DNA of 64,000 nt, from assembly GCF_002927635.1 (NCBI RefSeq), contig NZ_PRDS01000010.1:1-64000 (forward strand), written 5' to 3'. Position numbers and translations under genes: made by a program. Of the stretch, positions 18,988-28,113 are shown in pieces (the stretch's first letter is position 1; each line of letters opens with the position of its first letter). Under the pieces are notes generated by a model. That model saw only the letters and a list, made by a program, of their open reading frames with translations, did no database searches and was not told where the DNA came from. The stretch comes from Albidovulum inexpectatum (GTDB taxonomy: Bacteria > Pseudomonadota > Alphaproteobacteria > Rhodobacterales > Rhodobacteraceae).

Positions 18988-20583
18988 ATGGCACCCCGTG
19001 TTCTCGTGTCCGACAAGCTGTCGGAAACCGCCGTCCAGATCTTCCGCGATCGCGGGATCGAGGTCGATTACATGCCCGATCTGGGCAAGGACAAGGATCG
19101 CCTGCTGGAGGTGATCGGCGATTATGACGGCCTGGCGATCCGCTCGGCCACCAAGGTGACCGAAAAGCTGCTGGAGCGGGCAAGCCGGCTGAAGGTGATC
19201 GGCCGCGCCGGCATCGGCGTGGACAATATCGACGTGCCCGCGGCCTCGCGCCGTGGCGTGATCGTGATGAACACGCCGTTCGGCAACGCGGTGACGACGG
19301 CCGAACATGCGATCGCCATGATGTTCGCCGTCGCCCGCCAGCTGCCCGAGGCCAGCGTCTCGACCCATCAGGGCAAGTGGGAAAAGAACCGCTTCATGGG
19401 GGTCGAGCTGTTCAACAAGACTCTGGGCGTCATCGGCGTGGGCAATATCGGCTCGATCGTCTGCGACCGGGCGCTTGGCCTGCACATGAAGGTCATCGCC
19501 TATGACCCCTATCTGTCCGAGGAACGCGCCCAGAAGCTGGGCGTGACCAAGGTCGATCTGGACGAGCTTCTGGCCCGGGCCGATTTCATCACGCTGCATG
19601 TGCCGCTGACCGAAAAGACGCGCAACATCCTGTCGGCCGAGGCGATCGCCAAGACCAAGAAGGGTGTGCGGATCATCAACTGTGCACGTGGCGGCCTGGT
19701 GGACGAGGCCGCGCTGGCCGAGGCGCTGAAATCGGGCCATGTCGCCGGCGCCGCCTTCGACGTGTTCGAGAAGGAGCCGGCCACCGACAGCCCGCTTTTC
19801 GGCCTGCCGAATGTCGTCGTCACGCCGCATCTGGGCGCCTCGACCACCGAGGCGCAGGAAAACGTCGCCATCCAGGTGGCCGAGCAGATGTCGGACTATC
19901 TGCTGACCGGGGCGGTGCAGAACGCGCTGAACATGCCGTCGGTCACGGCCGAGGAGGCCGCGGTGATGGGCCCGTGGCTGAAGCTTGCCCAGCATCTGGG
20001 CGCCTTTGCCGGCCAGATGACGCAAGAGCCGATCACCGCCGTCAACATCCTGTATGACGGTGTCGTCGCGGGCATGAATCTCGAGGCGCTGAACTGCGCG
20101 GCCATCGCGGGACTGATGAAGGTGGTCAACCCGGATGTGAACATGGTGTCGGCCCCGATCGTGGCGCGCGAGCGCGGCATCAGGATCTCGACCACGCACC
20201 AGGAAAAGAGCGGCGCATTCGAAGGCTATATCAAGCTGACCGTCGTCACCGATGGCCGCGAACGGTCGATCGCCGGCACGGTCTTCTCGGATGGCAAGCC
20301 GCGCTTCATCCAGATCAAGGGCATCAATATCGATGCCGAGATCGGCGCGCACATGCTCTATACCACCAACGAGGACGTGCCCGGCATCATTGGCACACTG
20401 GGCCAGACGCTGGGCGAGGCGGGCGTGAACATCGCCAACTTCACCCTTGGCCGCGCGGCGCCGGGTGGCGATGCGATCGCCCTGCTGTATCTCGACAAGC
20501 CGGCCGATCCCGCCGTGCTGGACGCGCTGCGTGCCACGGGCAGGTTCCATCAGGTCCAGCCGCTGGAATTCGACGTCGCCTGA
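18988..20583 (+). CDS. serA: D-3-phosphoglycerate dehydrogenase
   Basis: This enzyme commits 3-phosphoglycerate to serine. The NAD-binding Rossmann loop is GVIGVGNIGSIVCDRA (near residue 150). Catalytic segments NCARGGLVDEAAL (Arg) and VVTPHLGASTTEAQENVA (His) follow. Residues about 320-450 form the intervening ASB-type domain, and residues about 455-531 form an ACT domain (NEDVPGIIGTLGQTLGEAGVNIANFTLGR), the usual site of serine feedback. Length 531 is the long form. Start ATG 18988 has AAGGAGCCACGACA. It follows serC on the same transcript. Confidence 0.95.
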   Translation: MAPRVLVSDKLSETAVQIFRDRGIEVDYMPDLGKDKDRLLEVIGDYDGLAIRSATKVTEKLLERASRLKVIGRAGIGVDNIDVPAASRRGVIVMNTPFGNAVTTAEHAIAMMFAVARQLPEASVSTHQGKWEKNRFMGVELFNKTLGVIGVGNIGSIVCDRALGLHMKVIAYDPYLSEERAQKLGVTKVDLDELLARADFITLHVPLTEKTRNILSAEAIAKTKKGVRIINCARGGLVDEAALAEALKSGHVAGAAFDVFEKEPATDSPLFGLPNVVVTPHLGASTTEAQENVAIQVAEQMSDYLLTGAVQNALNMPSVTAEEAAVMGPWLKLAQHLGAFAGQMTQEPITAVNILYDGVVAGMNLEALNCAAIAGLMKVVNPDVNMVSAPIVARERGIRISTTHQEKSGAFEGYIKLTVVTDGRERSIAGTVFSDGKPRFIQIKGINIDAEIGAHMLYTTNEDVPGIIGTLGQTLGEAGVNIANFTLGRAAPGGDAIALLYLDKPADPAVLDALRATGRFHQVQPLEFDVA

Positions 20584-20646
20584 ACCGGTTGCGTGGCGTC
20601 ATCGTGCCGCGCTAGGGTCCGCCCGGACAACAGGGGGCGGACCCGG

Positions 20647-21387
20647 ATGCGGACCTATGCGATCGGCGACATTCACGGCCATCTGGACAAGCTGGAGCAG
20701 GCGCATCGCCTGATCGAAGAGGACCGGGCGCGGGTTGGCGACAGCTCTGCGCCCGTCGTGCATCTGGGCGATCTGGTCGATCGCGGGCCGGATTCGGCGG
20801 GTGTCGTGGACTATCTGATCCGCGGGATCGAGGCGGGCGCGCCGTGGATCGTTCTGAAGGGAAACCACGACCGGATGTTCACCGGGTTCATGTCCGATCC
20901 GGATCACCAGGATCCCGGCCTGCGCGCCGATCTGCACTGGACCCATCCGCGGCTTGGCGGCGATGCGACGCTGGCTTCTTACGGCGTGCCGGGCGCGGGC
21001 GAGCGCCTGTTGCACGACCTGCACGAAGAGGCCCGGGCCCGCGTGCCCGAACGCCACCTGCACTTTCTGCGCGCATTGCCGTCACGGGCGCTCATGGGCG
21101 AGGTCCTGTTCGTTCATGCGGGCATTCGTCCCGGCATCCCGCTGGAAGATCAGGTCGAGGACGACCTTCTGTGGATCCGCCGTCCCTTCCTCGACTGGAC
21201 CGGGGATCACGGCGTTCTGGTCGTCCACGGCCATACGGCGGTCGACGCGCCCGAACATCACGGCAATCGCGTCAATCTGGACAGCGGCGCGGGCTATGGC
21301 CGGGCGCTGACCGCGGCGGTGTTCGAGGAACGGCGCGCCTTCATCCTGACCCCCGAAGGCAGGATCGAACTGGCCCCGGCGACCTGA
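20647..21387 (+). CDS. calcineurin-like metallophosphoesterase (Ser/Thr phosphatase type)
   Basis: The dinuclear-metal phosphatase motifs are present in order: GDIHGH (residues 7-12), GDLVDRGPDS (near 43), GNHD (near 79), and the later histidines in VHAGIRPG and VHGHTAVD. The 246-residue size matches bacterial PrpA/PrpB-like and ApaH-like enzymes acting on phosphoproteins or diadenosine polyphosphates; the substrate cannot be decided from sequence. ATG 20647 gives MRTYAIGDIHGHLDKLE, the family's usual start. It stands 63 bases after serA and 110 before the thiolase. Confidence 0.85.
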   Translation: MRTYAIGDIHGHLDKLEQAHRLIEEDRARVGDSSAPVVHLGDLVDRGPDSAGVVDYLIRGIEAGAPWIVLKGNHDRMFTGFMSDPDHQDPGLRADLHWTHPRLGGDATLASYGVPGAGERLLHDLHEEARARVPERHLHFLRALPSRALMGEVLFVHAGIRPGIPLEDQVEDDLLWIRRPFLDWTGDHGVLVVHGHTAVDAPEHHGNRVNLDSGAGYGRALTAAVFEERRAFILTPEGRIELAPAT

Positions 21388-21497
21388 ACGCCGTGCCGTC
21401 ACGTCGCGGCGCGTTTGCTCTGGCAACACCGCCGCGCGGGGCGTAGCCTGTCCGAAAGTCAGGGAAATCCGCCCGGATGGGCGGCAAGGAGGGGCAA

Positions 21498-22676
21498 ATG
21501 ACCGACGATATCGTGATCCTGTCCGGCGCCCGAACGGCGATCGGGACCTTTGGCGGCACGCTTGCGGGCATGGCGCCGATCGACACGGCGACCGCGGCCA
21601 GCCGCGCGGCGCTGGAACGCGCGGGCGTCGAGCCGGGCCAGATCGGCCATGTCGTCTTTGGCCATGTCATCAATACCGAGCCGCGCGACATGTACCTGTC
21701 GCGCGTGGCCGCGATGCAGGCGGGCATTCCCGAAACGACCCCGGCGATGAACGTCAACCGGCTGTGCGGATCGGGCGCGCAGGCCATCGTCTCGGCCGTC
21801 CAGAGCCTGATGCTGGGCGATGCCGACTTCGCCGTTGCCGGCGGGGCCGAGGCCATGAGCCGCTCGCCTCATGCGATCCAGACGGCGCGTTTCGGCCAGA
21901 AGATGGGCGACACGCGCGCCGTGGACATGATGACCGGGGCGCTGACCTGCCCCTTTGGCACGGGGCATATGGGCGTGACGGCCGAGAATGTCGCACGGGA
22001 ACACGGGATCTCGCGCGAGGATCAGGACGCCTTCGCGCTGGAAAGCCAGCGCCGCGCGGCCCGCGCCATCGCCGAGGGACGCTTTCGCGACCAGATCGTG
22101 CCGGTCGAGATCTCGACCCGCAAGGGCGCGATCGTCTTCGACACCGACGAGCATCCCAAGGAAACCAGCGCCGAGGCGCTGGCCGCCCTGCGACCCGTCT
22201 TCCAGAAGGATGGAACCGTGACGGCGGGCAATGCCAGCGGCATCAATGATGGCGCGGCGGCGCTGGTCCTTGCGCGCGCCTCGGCCGCGGCGGCACGCGG
22301 ATTGACGCCGCGCGCGCGGGTGCTGGGCTATGCCCATGCGGGTGTTCGCCCCGATGTGATGGGCATCGGCCCGGTCCCCGCGGTGGAATCGCTGCTGAAG
22401 CGCACGGGCCTGTCGGCCTCGGATTTCGACGTGATCGAATCGAACGAGGCCTTTGCCGCGCAGGCCATCGCCGTGACCCGCGCCCTGGGGCTGGACCCCG
22501 AGCGCGTCAATCCCAATGGCGGTGCAATCGCACTGGGCCATCCGGTCGGCGCGACCGGCGCGATCCTGACGGTCAAGGCTCTGTACGAGCTGGAGCGCAC
22601 CGGCGGGCGTCATGGCCTGATCACGATGTGCATCGGTGGCGGGCAGGGCATCGCGATCGCCATCGAACGGATCTGA
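21498..22676 (+). CDS. acetyl-CoA C-acyltransferase (thiolase)
   Basis: This thiolase-superfamily enzyme has 392 residues. The acylated Cys lies in VNRLCGSGAQAIVSA (near residue 90), the catalytic His in GHPVGATGA (near 348), and the second Cys in MCIGGGQGIA (near 378). These are the marks of a biosynthetic-type acetyl-CoA acetyltransferase such as PhaA/AtoB, although some beta-oxidation thiolases look similar. The ribosome site AAGGAGGGG precedes ATG 21498. No phaB or other butyrate or polyhydroxyalkanoate gene is adjacent, so the pathway remains open. Confidence 0.9.
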   Translation: MTDDIVILSGARTAIGTFGGTLAGMAPIDTATAASRAALERAGVEPGQIGHVVFGHVINTEPRDMYLSRVAAMQAGIPETTPAMNVNRLCGSGAQAIVSAVQSLMLGDADFAVAGGAEAMSRSPHAIQTARFGQKMGDTRAVDMMTGALTCPFGTGHMGVTAENVAREHGISREDQDAFALESQRRAARAIAEGRFRDQIVPVEISTRKGAIVFDTDEHPKETSAEALAALRPVFQKDGTVTAGNASGINDGAAALVLARASAAAARGLTPRARVLGYAHAGVRPDVMGIGPVPAVESLLKRTGLSASDFDVIESNEAFAAQAIAVTRALGLDPERVNPNGGAIALGHPVGATGAILTVKALYELERTGGRHGLITMCIGGGQGIAIAIERI

Positions 22677-22683
22677 CGCGCGG

Positions 22684-22710
22684 CGGGCCGCGCCTTCCGG
22701 GGGCGGCCCG
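22684..22710. terminator. GC hairpin between convergent thiolase and recQ
   Basis: CGGGCCGC / GCGGCCCG, extended by GCC/GGG pairs around TTCC, forms a strong hairpin in the 64-base gap between two convergent genes. No T-tract follows on either strand, so it is a candidate stop for transcripts from both sides rather than a classical intrinsic terminator. Confidence 0.45.
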
Positions 22711-22740
22711 GTCCGTGGATGGAACCCCCGAAATCGTGGA

Positions 22741-24804
22741 TCATTCCTCGGACAGGATCTGCAGGAACGCGGCGCCGAAGCGCTCGACATGCTGCGGCCC
22801 CATGCCCGGGATGCGGGCCAGGGCGGACAGGTCGCGCGGGCGCAGCTCGGCGATCTTGCGCAGGGTCGAAGCCGAGCAGGCAAGGTAACGCCCCGTCCCG
22901 TCCTCTCCGCGCACCAGTCTGGCCTGGGCCTCTTCCAGCCTGTCATACAAGGTCCCCGCGCGCGTTCCGGCAAGCTTGCGCCGCGCGGGGTGCAGTTCGG
23001 GCGTGGCGCCCGCGATGACCTGCAGGAAGTCGCGGCCATGGCGTTCCAGCTTCTTGGCGCCCACGCCATTGATGCGCGCCATCTGGTCGAGGTTCGCGGG
23101 CCGCTTCTCGGCCATCTCGATCAGGGTGCGATCGGGAAAGATGACATAGGCCGGCACACCCGCAGCTTCGGCCAGCGCACGACGCTTGGCCTTCAGCGCC
23201 GAGAGAAGCGGCGCGTCTTCCTCGGAAACCAGCATCCGTACCGCCGGGGTCTTGCGCGCCCGTTTCAGCGAATCCCGGCGCAGGGTGATACCGGCCTGGC
23301 CGCGCAACAGCGGCAGCGCGTTGTCCGTCATGCGCAGCGCGCCATGCCGCGCGGGATCGGGGCGGATCAGGTCGTGGCCCATCATCTGACGAAACACCGC
23401 CTGCCATTCCGCGCGGCCAAGATCGCGGCCCACGCCAAAGGTGGGAAGCGTCGCATGCCCGTGCTGACGCACCTTGTCGGTCTCGCGCCCGATCAGGATG
23501 TCGATCAGATGCCCGGCGCCAAAGCTTTCGTTGGTGCGCAGGATCGCCGACAGCGCCTTGCGCACCGGTTCGGTCGCATCGAAGGTTTCGGGCGGGCTGT
23601 CGCACAGGTCGCAATTGCCGCAGGGCGCGCTTTCCTCGCCGAAATAGGACAACAGATGCTGGCGGCGGCAAGTGATCGCTTCGGCAAGGCCAAGCAGGGC
23701 GTTCAGGCGCGCATGGTCGGCCATCTTGCGTTCGGGCGGGGCCAGGCCCGCGTCGATCTGGGTGCGCCGAAAGGCGACATCCTCGGGGCCGAACAGGGTC
23801 AAGGTCTCGGCGGGCGCGCCATCGCGGCCGGCCCGACCGATCTCCTGATAATAGGATTCGATGGATTTCGGCAGATCCGCATGCGCGACCCAGCGGATGT
23901 CGGGCTTGTCGATCCCCATGCCGAAGGCGATCGTCGCGACGACGATCAGCCCGTCCTCGCGCTGAAAGCGCTCTTCGACCGCGCGCCGCAGGTCGGGATC
24001 CATGCCGCCGTGATAGGCGCAGGCAGACAGGCCCTCGTCGCACAGCGCCCGGGCCAGGCTTTCGGTCCGCGCGCGCGTGCCGCAATAGACGATCCCGGCC
24101 TGGCCGGGCCGCGCGCGGGCAAAGTCCAGGATCTGGCGGCGCGGGCGGTCCTTGGCGGCAAAGGCAAGGTGGATATTCGGCCGGTCGAAGCCGCGCAGGA
24201 AGATCCGCGGTCGATTGCCCCCGAACAGGCGCGCGACGATTTCCTCGCGCGTTTCTTCATCGGCCGTCGCGGTAAAGGCCGCCAGCGGGACGTCCAGCAT
24301 TCGGCGCAGCTCCCCGATGCGCAGGTAATCGGGGCGGAAGTCATGGCCCCACTGGCTGACGCAATGGGCCTCGTCCACGGCGATCAGGGTTGTGCCGATC
24401 CGCGCCAGCATCGCCCGCGTCGCGGCCGAGGCCAGCCGTTCGGGCGCCATGTACAGCAGTTTCATCTGCCCGGCGTCCAGCGCATCGAACACGGCGTCGC
24501 TTTCGTCCTGGCTGTTGGCCGAGGTCAGCGCCCCGGCCGGCACGCCGGCTTCCCGCAGGGCGCGCACCTGGTCGCGCATCAGCGCGATCAGCGGCGATAT
24601 CACGACCGTGACGCCCGGCCGGATCAACGCGGGCAGCTGGTAGCACAGCGACTTGCCGCCGCCCGTGGGCATGATCGCCAGCGTGTCGCGCCCCGCGATG
24701 ACGGCGTCCACGATCTCGCGCTGGCCGGGGCGGAACCGGGCAAAGCCAAAGACCTCGGACAGGATCTGCTCGGGCGATGCGGCGGGCGCGGCTGTATCGG
24801 GCAT
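22741..24804 (-). CDS. recQ: ATP-dependent DNA helicase RecQ
   Basis: This superfamily 2 3'-5' helicase repairs and restarts replication forks. Motif I is MPTGGGKSLCYQLPAL, motif II is the DEAH box in AVDEAHCVSQWGHDFRPDY, and motif VI is QEIGRAGRDG. The zinc-binding RQC part shows C...CGNCDLCDSPP near residue 390. Two HRDC-like modules follow near 525-600 and 615-687, both ending in a G-x-G-xx-xx-ER-G helix-hairpin-helix pattern. One HRDC is the norm, but two occur in related bacteria. Length is 687. It is convergent with the thiolase and follows the YggT gene on the minus strand. Confidence 0.95.
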   Translation of the reverse strand: MPDTAAPAASPEQILSEVFGFARFRPGQREIVDAVIAGRDTLAIMPTGGGKSLCYQLPALIRPGVTVVISPLIALMRDQVRALREAGVPAGALTSANSQDESDAVFDALDAGQMKLLYMAPERLASAATRAMLARIGTTLIAVDEAHCVSQWGHDFRPDYLRIGELRRMLDVPLAAFTATADEETREEIVARLFGGNRPRIFLRGFDRPNIHLAFAAKDRPRRQILDFARARPGQAGIVYCGTRARTESLARALCDEGLSACAYHGGMDPDLRRAVEERFQREDGLIVVATIAFGMGIDKPDIRWVAHADLPKSIESYYQEIGRAGRDGAPAETLTLFGPEDVAFRRTQIDAGLAPPERKMADHARLNALLGLAEAITCRRQHLLSYFGEESAPCGNCDLCDSPPETFDATEPVRKALSAILRTNESFGAGHLIDILIGRETDKVRQHGHATLPTFGVGRDLGRAEWQAVFRQMMGHDLIRPDPARHGALRMTDNALPLLRGQAGITLRRDSLKRARKTPAVRMLVSEEDAPLLSALKAKRRALAEAAGVPAYVIFPDRTLIEMAEKRPANLDQMARINGVGAKKLERHGRDFLQVIAGATPELHPARRKLAGTRAGTLYDRLEEAQARLVRGEDGTGRYLACSASTLRKIAELRPRDLSALARIPGMGPQHVERFGAAFLQILSEE

Positions 24805-24820
24805 TCCGGCCTTCCCCGGT

Positions 24821-25117
24821 CTAGTAGCCGTAGAAGAAGCCCGCGTTGTTGATCAGTGCGCGTTGCAGGATGATCAGGATGATGAAAGCCACCAGCGGGG
24901 CGAAATCGATGCCGCCCGTCTGCGGCAGGAAGCGCCGGATCGGGCCATAGATCGGCTCGAGCACACGGTTCAGGCCATACCAGATCTGGGCCACCATCGG
25001 CTGGCGCAGGTTCAGCACGTTGAAGCTGATCAGCCAGGACATGACGATATGGGCGATCATGATCCACCAGATCACGTTCAGGATCAGCATCAGGGCCTGG
25101 AACAGCGTTATCATCAT
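24821..25117 (-). CDS. YggT family integral membrane protein
   Basis: The 98-residue protein has the YggT layout: a first hydrophobic helix (LFQALMLILNVIWWIMIAHIVMSWLI), the loop FNVLNLRQPMVAQIWYGLNRVLEPIYGPIRRFLPQTGGIDFAPLVAFIILIILQ with the conserved ExIYxPIRRFLP, and a second helix. The family is linked to cell division and osmotic adaptation, without a settled function. ATG 25117 has GGAGAG upstream. It precedes recQ by 16 bases on the minus strand, so the two are probably co-transcribed. Confidence 0.9.
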   Translation of the reverse strand: MMITLFQALMLILNVIWWIMIAHIVMSWLISFNVLNLRQPMVAQIWYGLNRVLEPIYGPIRRFLPQTGGIDFAPLVAFIILIILQRALINNAGFFYGY

Positions 25118-25255
25118 TCTCTCCGCATCTGGGTGTTGGAGACAGGTAAGCGCAGCGGGCCCGTCGCGCAACCGGGTAACGCGACGTTTCGGCTTGACGC
25201 GCGGGGCGCGCTGGGCCACCCGAAGGGCATCAGCCAGCTTTCCGGGGGTGTGCGC

Positions 25256-25786
25256 ATGTATCCTTTTCTTCGCATGATCAAGGAGATGTGGAAGTATCGC
25301 AAGGCACCGCCCCTGGACCTGACCGAGGCGCATGTGTCGCACCACATCTGCTGGCCCTGGGATCTGGACATCTGGATGGAGCTGAACAACGGCCGGACCC
25401 TGACCCTGTACGATCTGGGCCGCATCCCGATGGCGCAGCGCACGGGCCTGATCCATGTCATGCGGCGCGAGGGTTGGGGCATTACCGTGGCGGGCAATTC
25501 CGTGCGCTATCGCCGCCGGGTGCGCGCCTTCGACCGGATCGAGATGGTCAGCCGCCTGATCGGCTGGGACGAACGCTTTTTCTACATGGAGCAGAGCATG
25601 TGGCGAAAGGGCGAGTGCACCAGTCACATGCTGTTGCGCGCCGCAGTGACCGATCGGAACGGCATCGTGCCGACCGCGCGGGTGGCCGAGGCGATGAAGC
25701 ATGACGGGCCATCGCCCGAACTGCCGGACTGGGTCCGCGCCTGGATCGAGGCCGACGCGAAACGCCCCTGGCCACCCCTGCGATAG
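25256..25786 (+). CDS. hot-dog-fold acyl-CoA thioesterase
   Basis: The 176-residue protein fits the 4HBT-type thioesterases: HICWPWDLDIWMELNNGRTLTLYDLGRIPM contains the helix with the usual D-x-x-x-x-NNG, and the beta-sheet part follows (VAGNSVRYRRRVRAFDRIEMVSRLIGWDERFFYMEQSMW). It probably hydrolyses an acyl-CoA in the cytosol; the chain length is unknown. ATG 25256 is preceded by GGGGG; an internal Met at 25274 is possible. It is divergent from yggT across 138 bases and lies 90 bases before the MFS transporter gene. Confidence 0.8.
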   Translation: MYPFLRMIKEMWKYRKAPPLDLTEAHVSHHICWPWDLDIWMELNNGRTLTLYDLGRIPMAQRTGLIHVMRREGWGITVAGNSVRYRRRVRAFDRIEMVSRLIGWDERFFYMEQSMWRKGECTSHMLLRAAVTDRNGIVPTARVAEAMKHDGPSPELPDWVRAWIEADAKRPWPPLR

Positions 25787-25876
25787 ATCGCGGCCCGACG
25801 GGGGATCGCGGTCTCGGGGATTGCCAGAACGCCGCTTTTCGGGCTTGATCGCCGAAAAGGCAGCAGGGGGCGGCGC

Positions 25877-27226
25877 ATGTTCAGGCAGGTATCGAAGCGG
25901 GTCTGGGGCTGGTGGTTCTTCGATTGGGCCAGCCAGCCCTATAACACGCTGCTGCTGACCTTCATCTTTGGCCCCTATGTCAAGGAACTTCTGGGCGATG
26001 GGACACGCGCCCAGGCGGCCTGGGGCTATGGCGTGGGGATCACCGGGCTGATCATTGCGATCCTTTCCCCGGTCCTGGGGGCGATCGCGGACCGGGCCGG
26101 GGGACGGATGCGCTTCATCTGGCTGTTTTCGGCGATGTATGTCGTCGGCGCCTGGGGCCTGTGGTGGGCCGCGCCCGACAATTTCAACCTGGTGCTGATC
26201 CTGCTGTCCTTCGGGATCGGACTGATCGGCATGGAATTCGCCACCACGTTCACCAATGCGATGCTGCCCGATCTTGGTTCGCGCGAGGAGATCGGGCGCA
26301 TTTCCGGGTCGGGCTGGGCCTTTGGCTATGTCGGCGGGCTTCTGGCGTTGATCCTGATGCTGGCGGTTTTTCAGACCGATCCGCAGACCGGCAAGACGAT
26401 GGTCGGGTTGCCGCCGATGTTCGGGCTGGACCCCGCCGCGCGCGAAGGCACGCGGATCGTGGGGCCGCTGACGGCCATCTGGTACGTCGTCTTCATGATC
26501 CCCTTCTTCCTGTGGGTGCGCGAGCCGCGCAAGCCCGACGCCCTGCCCATGGCCGAGGCTGTCCGCCGGGCTGTGCCCGAGCTGAAGGAAAGTCTGCGGC
26601 GCCTGCCGCGGAATCGCAGCCTGTCGGCCTTTCTGCTGTCGTCGATGTTCTACCGCGACGCGCTGAACGGCATCTTTGTTTTCGGGGGGCTGTATGCTGC
26701 CGGGGTGCTGGACTGGAGCGTCGTGGATACCGGCAAGTTCGGCCTGCTGGCCATCGTGACCGGAGCATTGTTTGCCTGGATCGGGGGGCGGGCCGATGAC
26801 CGTTTTGGACCCAAGGCGGTGATCGCGCTGTGCGTGATCGTGCTGACAGCGCTTGCGCTGGCGGTCGTGTTCGTTTCGCGCGACAGCGTGTTCGGCATGC
26901 CGGTGCCACCCGAGTCCAATCTGCCCGACATGGTCTTCTATGCGATCGGCGGGATGATCGGCGCGGCCGGTGGCGCATTGCAATCGGCCAGCCGGTCGAT
27001 GATGGTCCGCCAGGCCGAACGGGGCCGCATGACCGAAGCGTTCGGACTGTATGCGCTGGCCGGAAAGGCCACGTCCTTCATCGCGCCCTTGTCGATCGGG
27101 ATCGTGACCGACATGACGGGCAGCCAGCAACTTGGTATCCTGCCGCTCATTGCCCTGTTCCTGGTCGGGCTTTTCCTGCTGGGCCCGGTCGATCCCAAGG
27201 GCGCGCCAGAGGAGGCCCCGACATGA
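25877..27226 (+). CDS. MFS transporter, UMF1/Atg22-like
   Basis: About twelve transmembrane helices span the 449 residues. The N-terminus KRVWGWWFFDWASQPYNTLLLTFIFGPYV is the signature of the UMF1 family, related to fungal vacuolar Atg22 amino-acid effluxers. The cytosolic loop motif of MFS proteins is seen at IADRAGGRMRFIW and again at GGRADDRFGPKAVI. The substrate is not known. The stop overlaps the mepA start by four bases (ATGA at 27223), indicating co-transcription with the murein endopeptidase. Confidence 0.9.
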   Translation: MFRQVSKRVWGWWFFDWASQPYNTLLLTFIFGPYVKELLGDGTRAQAAWGYGVGITGLIIAILSPVLGAIADRAGGRMRFIWLFSAMYVVGAWGLWWAAPDNFNLVLILLSFGIGLIGMEFATTFTNAMLPDLGSREEIGRISGSGWAFGYVGGLLALILMLAVFQTDPQTGKTMVGLPPMFGLDPAAREGTRIVGPLTAIWYVVFMIPFFLWVREPRKPDALPMAEAVRRAVPELKESLRRLPRNRSLSAFLLSSMFYRDALNGIFVFGGLYAAGVLDWSVVDTGKFGLLAIVTGALFAWIGGRADDRFGPKAVIALCVIVLTALALAVVFVSRDSVFGMPVPPESNLPDMVFYAIGGMIGAAGGALQSASRSMMVRQAERGRMTEAFGLYALAGKATSFIAPLSIGIVTDMTGSQQLGILPLIALFLVGLFLLGPVDPKGAPEEAPT

Positions 27227-28113
27227 TCCGTCCCCTGCTGTCGCTGACAGTCGCGATTCTCATGGCCCTGCCCGCGCAGGCCGAGACGCGCGCCTGGGAA
27301 TTGTTCGGGGCGCAGAAGACCGCTTCGCGCCACCAGCCCGAGGCGATCGGGTCCTATGCGCGGGGCTGCGCGGCCGGGCTGGTGCAATTGCCCGAATCCG
27401 GCCCGACCTGGCAGGCGATGCGCCTGTCGCGCAATCGCAACTGGGGCCACCCCGAGCTGGTGCAGTTCCTGATCGACCTGTCGCAGACCGCCCGAAGGCT
27501 GGGCTGGAAGGGGCTGTATATCGGCGACATGAGCCAGCCGCGCGGCGGCCCCATGACCAGCGGCCATTCCAGTCACCAGATCGGCCTTGATGCCGATATC
27601 TGGATGCTTCCGCCCCGCAGGCTGGATCTCAGCCGGGCCGAGCGCGAGAAGATCAGCTCGATCTCGGTCCGCACGGCCGACCAGAAGCGCGTGAACGAGA
27701 ACTGGACGCCCCAGCACCACGCCCTGCTGAAGGCGGCGGCCCTGGATCCACGGGTGGACCGCATCTTCGTGGCCGCGGCGGTCAAGATCGAGATGTGCCG
27801 GACACGAACCCGCGCCGACCGCGCCTGGCTGCAGAAGATCCGGCCGCTTTACGGTCACAACACCCATTTCCACGTTCGCCTGAAATGTCCGAAAGGCGCG
27901 CGCTTTTGCGAACCGCAAAAGCCGACCGTGGCGCAGCTGTCGAAGGGTGGCGATGGCTGTGACGAAACGCTGAACTGGTGGGTGACCGAGTATCTCGATC
28001 AGCTGCGCAACCCGCCCAAGCCGCGCAAGGACGCGCCGCGAAAGAAGGGCGCGCGCGACTTCACGCTTTCGGATCTGCCGCGTCAATGCGCAACCGTGCT
28101 TTCCCTGGACTGA
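27223..28113 (+). CDS. mepA: penicillin-insensitive murein endopeptidase
   Basis: MepA is a periplasmic zinc LAS-type (M74) enzyme that cleaves D-Ala-meso-DAP cross-links. Residues 1-21 are the signal peptide (MIRPLLSLTVAILMALPAQA). The zinc ligands are visible in SGHSSHQIGLDADIWM (H-x6-D) and in NTHFHVRLKCP (H-x-H). Cysteines in YARGCAAG, EMCRTR, KCPKGARFCEP and GDGCDE probably form disulfides. Length 296 is normal. It overlaps the MFS gene upstream by four bases, and the secreted phytase-like gene starts 28 bases inside its 3' end. Confidence 0.95.
   Translation: MIRPLLSLTVAILMALPAQAETRAWELFGAQKTASRHQPEAIGSYARGCAAGLVQLPESGPTWQAMRLSRNRNWGHPELVQFLIDLSQTARRLGWKGLYIGDMSQPRGGPMTSGHSSHQIGLDADIWMLPPRRLDLSRAEREKISSISVRTADQKRVNENWTPQHHALLKAAALDPRVDRIFVAAAVKIEMCRTRTRADRAWLQKIRPLYGHNTHFHVRLKCPKGARFCEPQKPTVAQLSKGGDGCDETLNWWVTEYLDQLRNPPKPRKDAPRKKGARDFTLSDLPRQCATVLSLD

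Noticed and set aside
22636-24852. 738-codon open frame opposite recQ
   Set aside because: RecQ on the minus strand has all helicase motifs; the plus-strand frame is its complement with His/Gln/Arg-rich nonsense composition.
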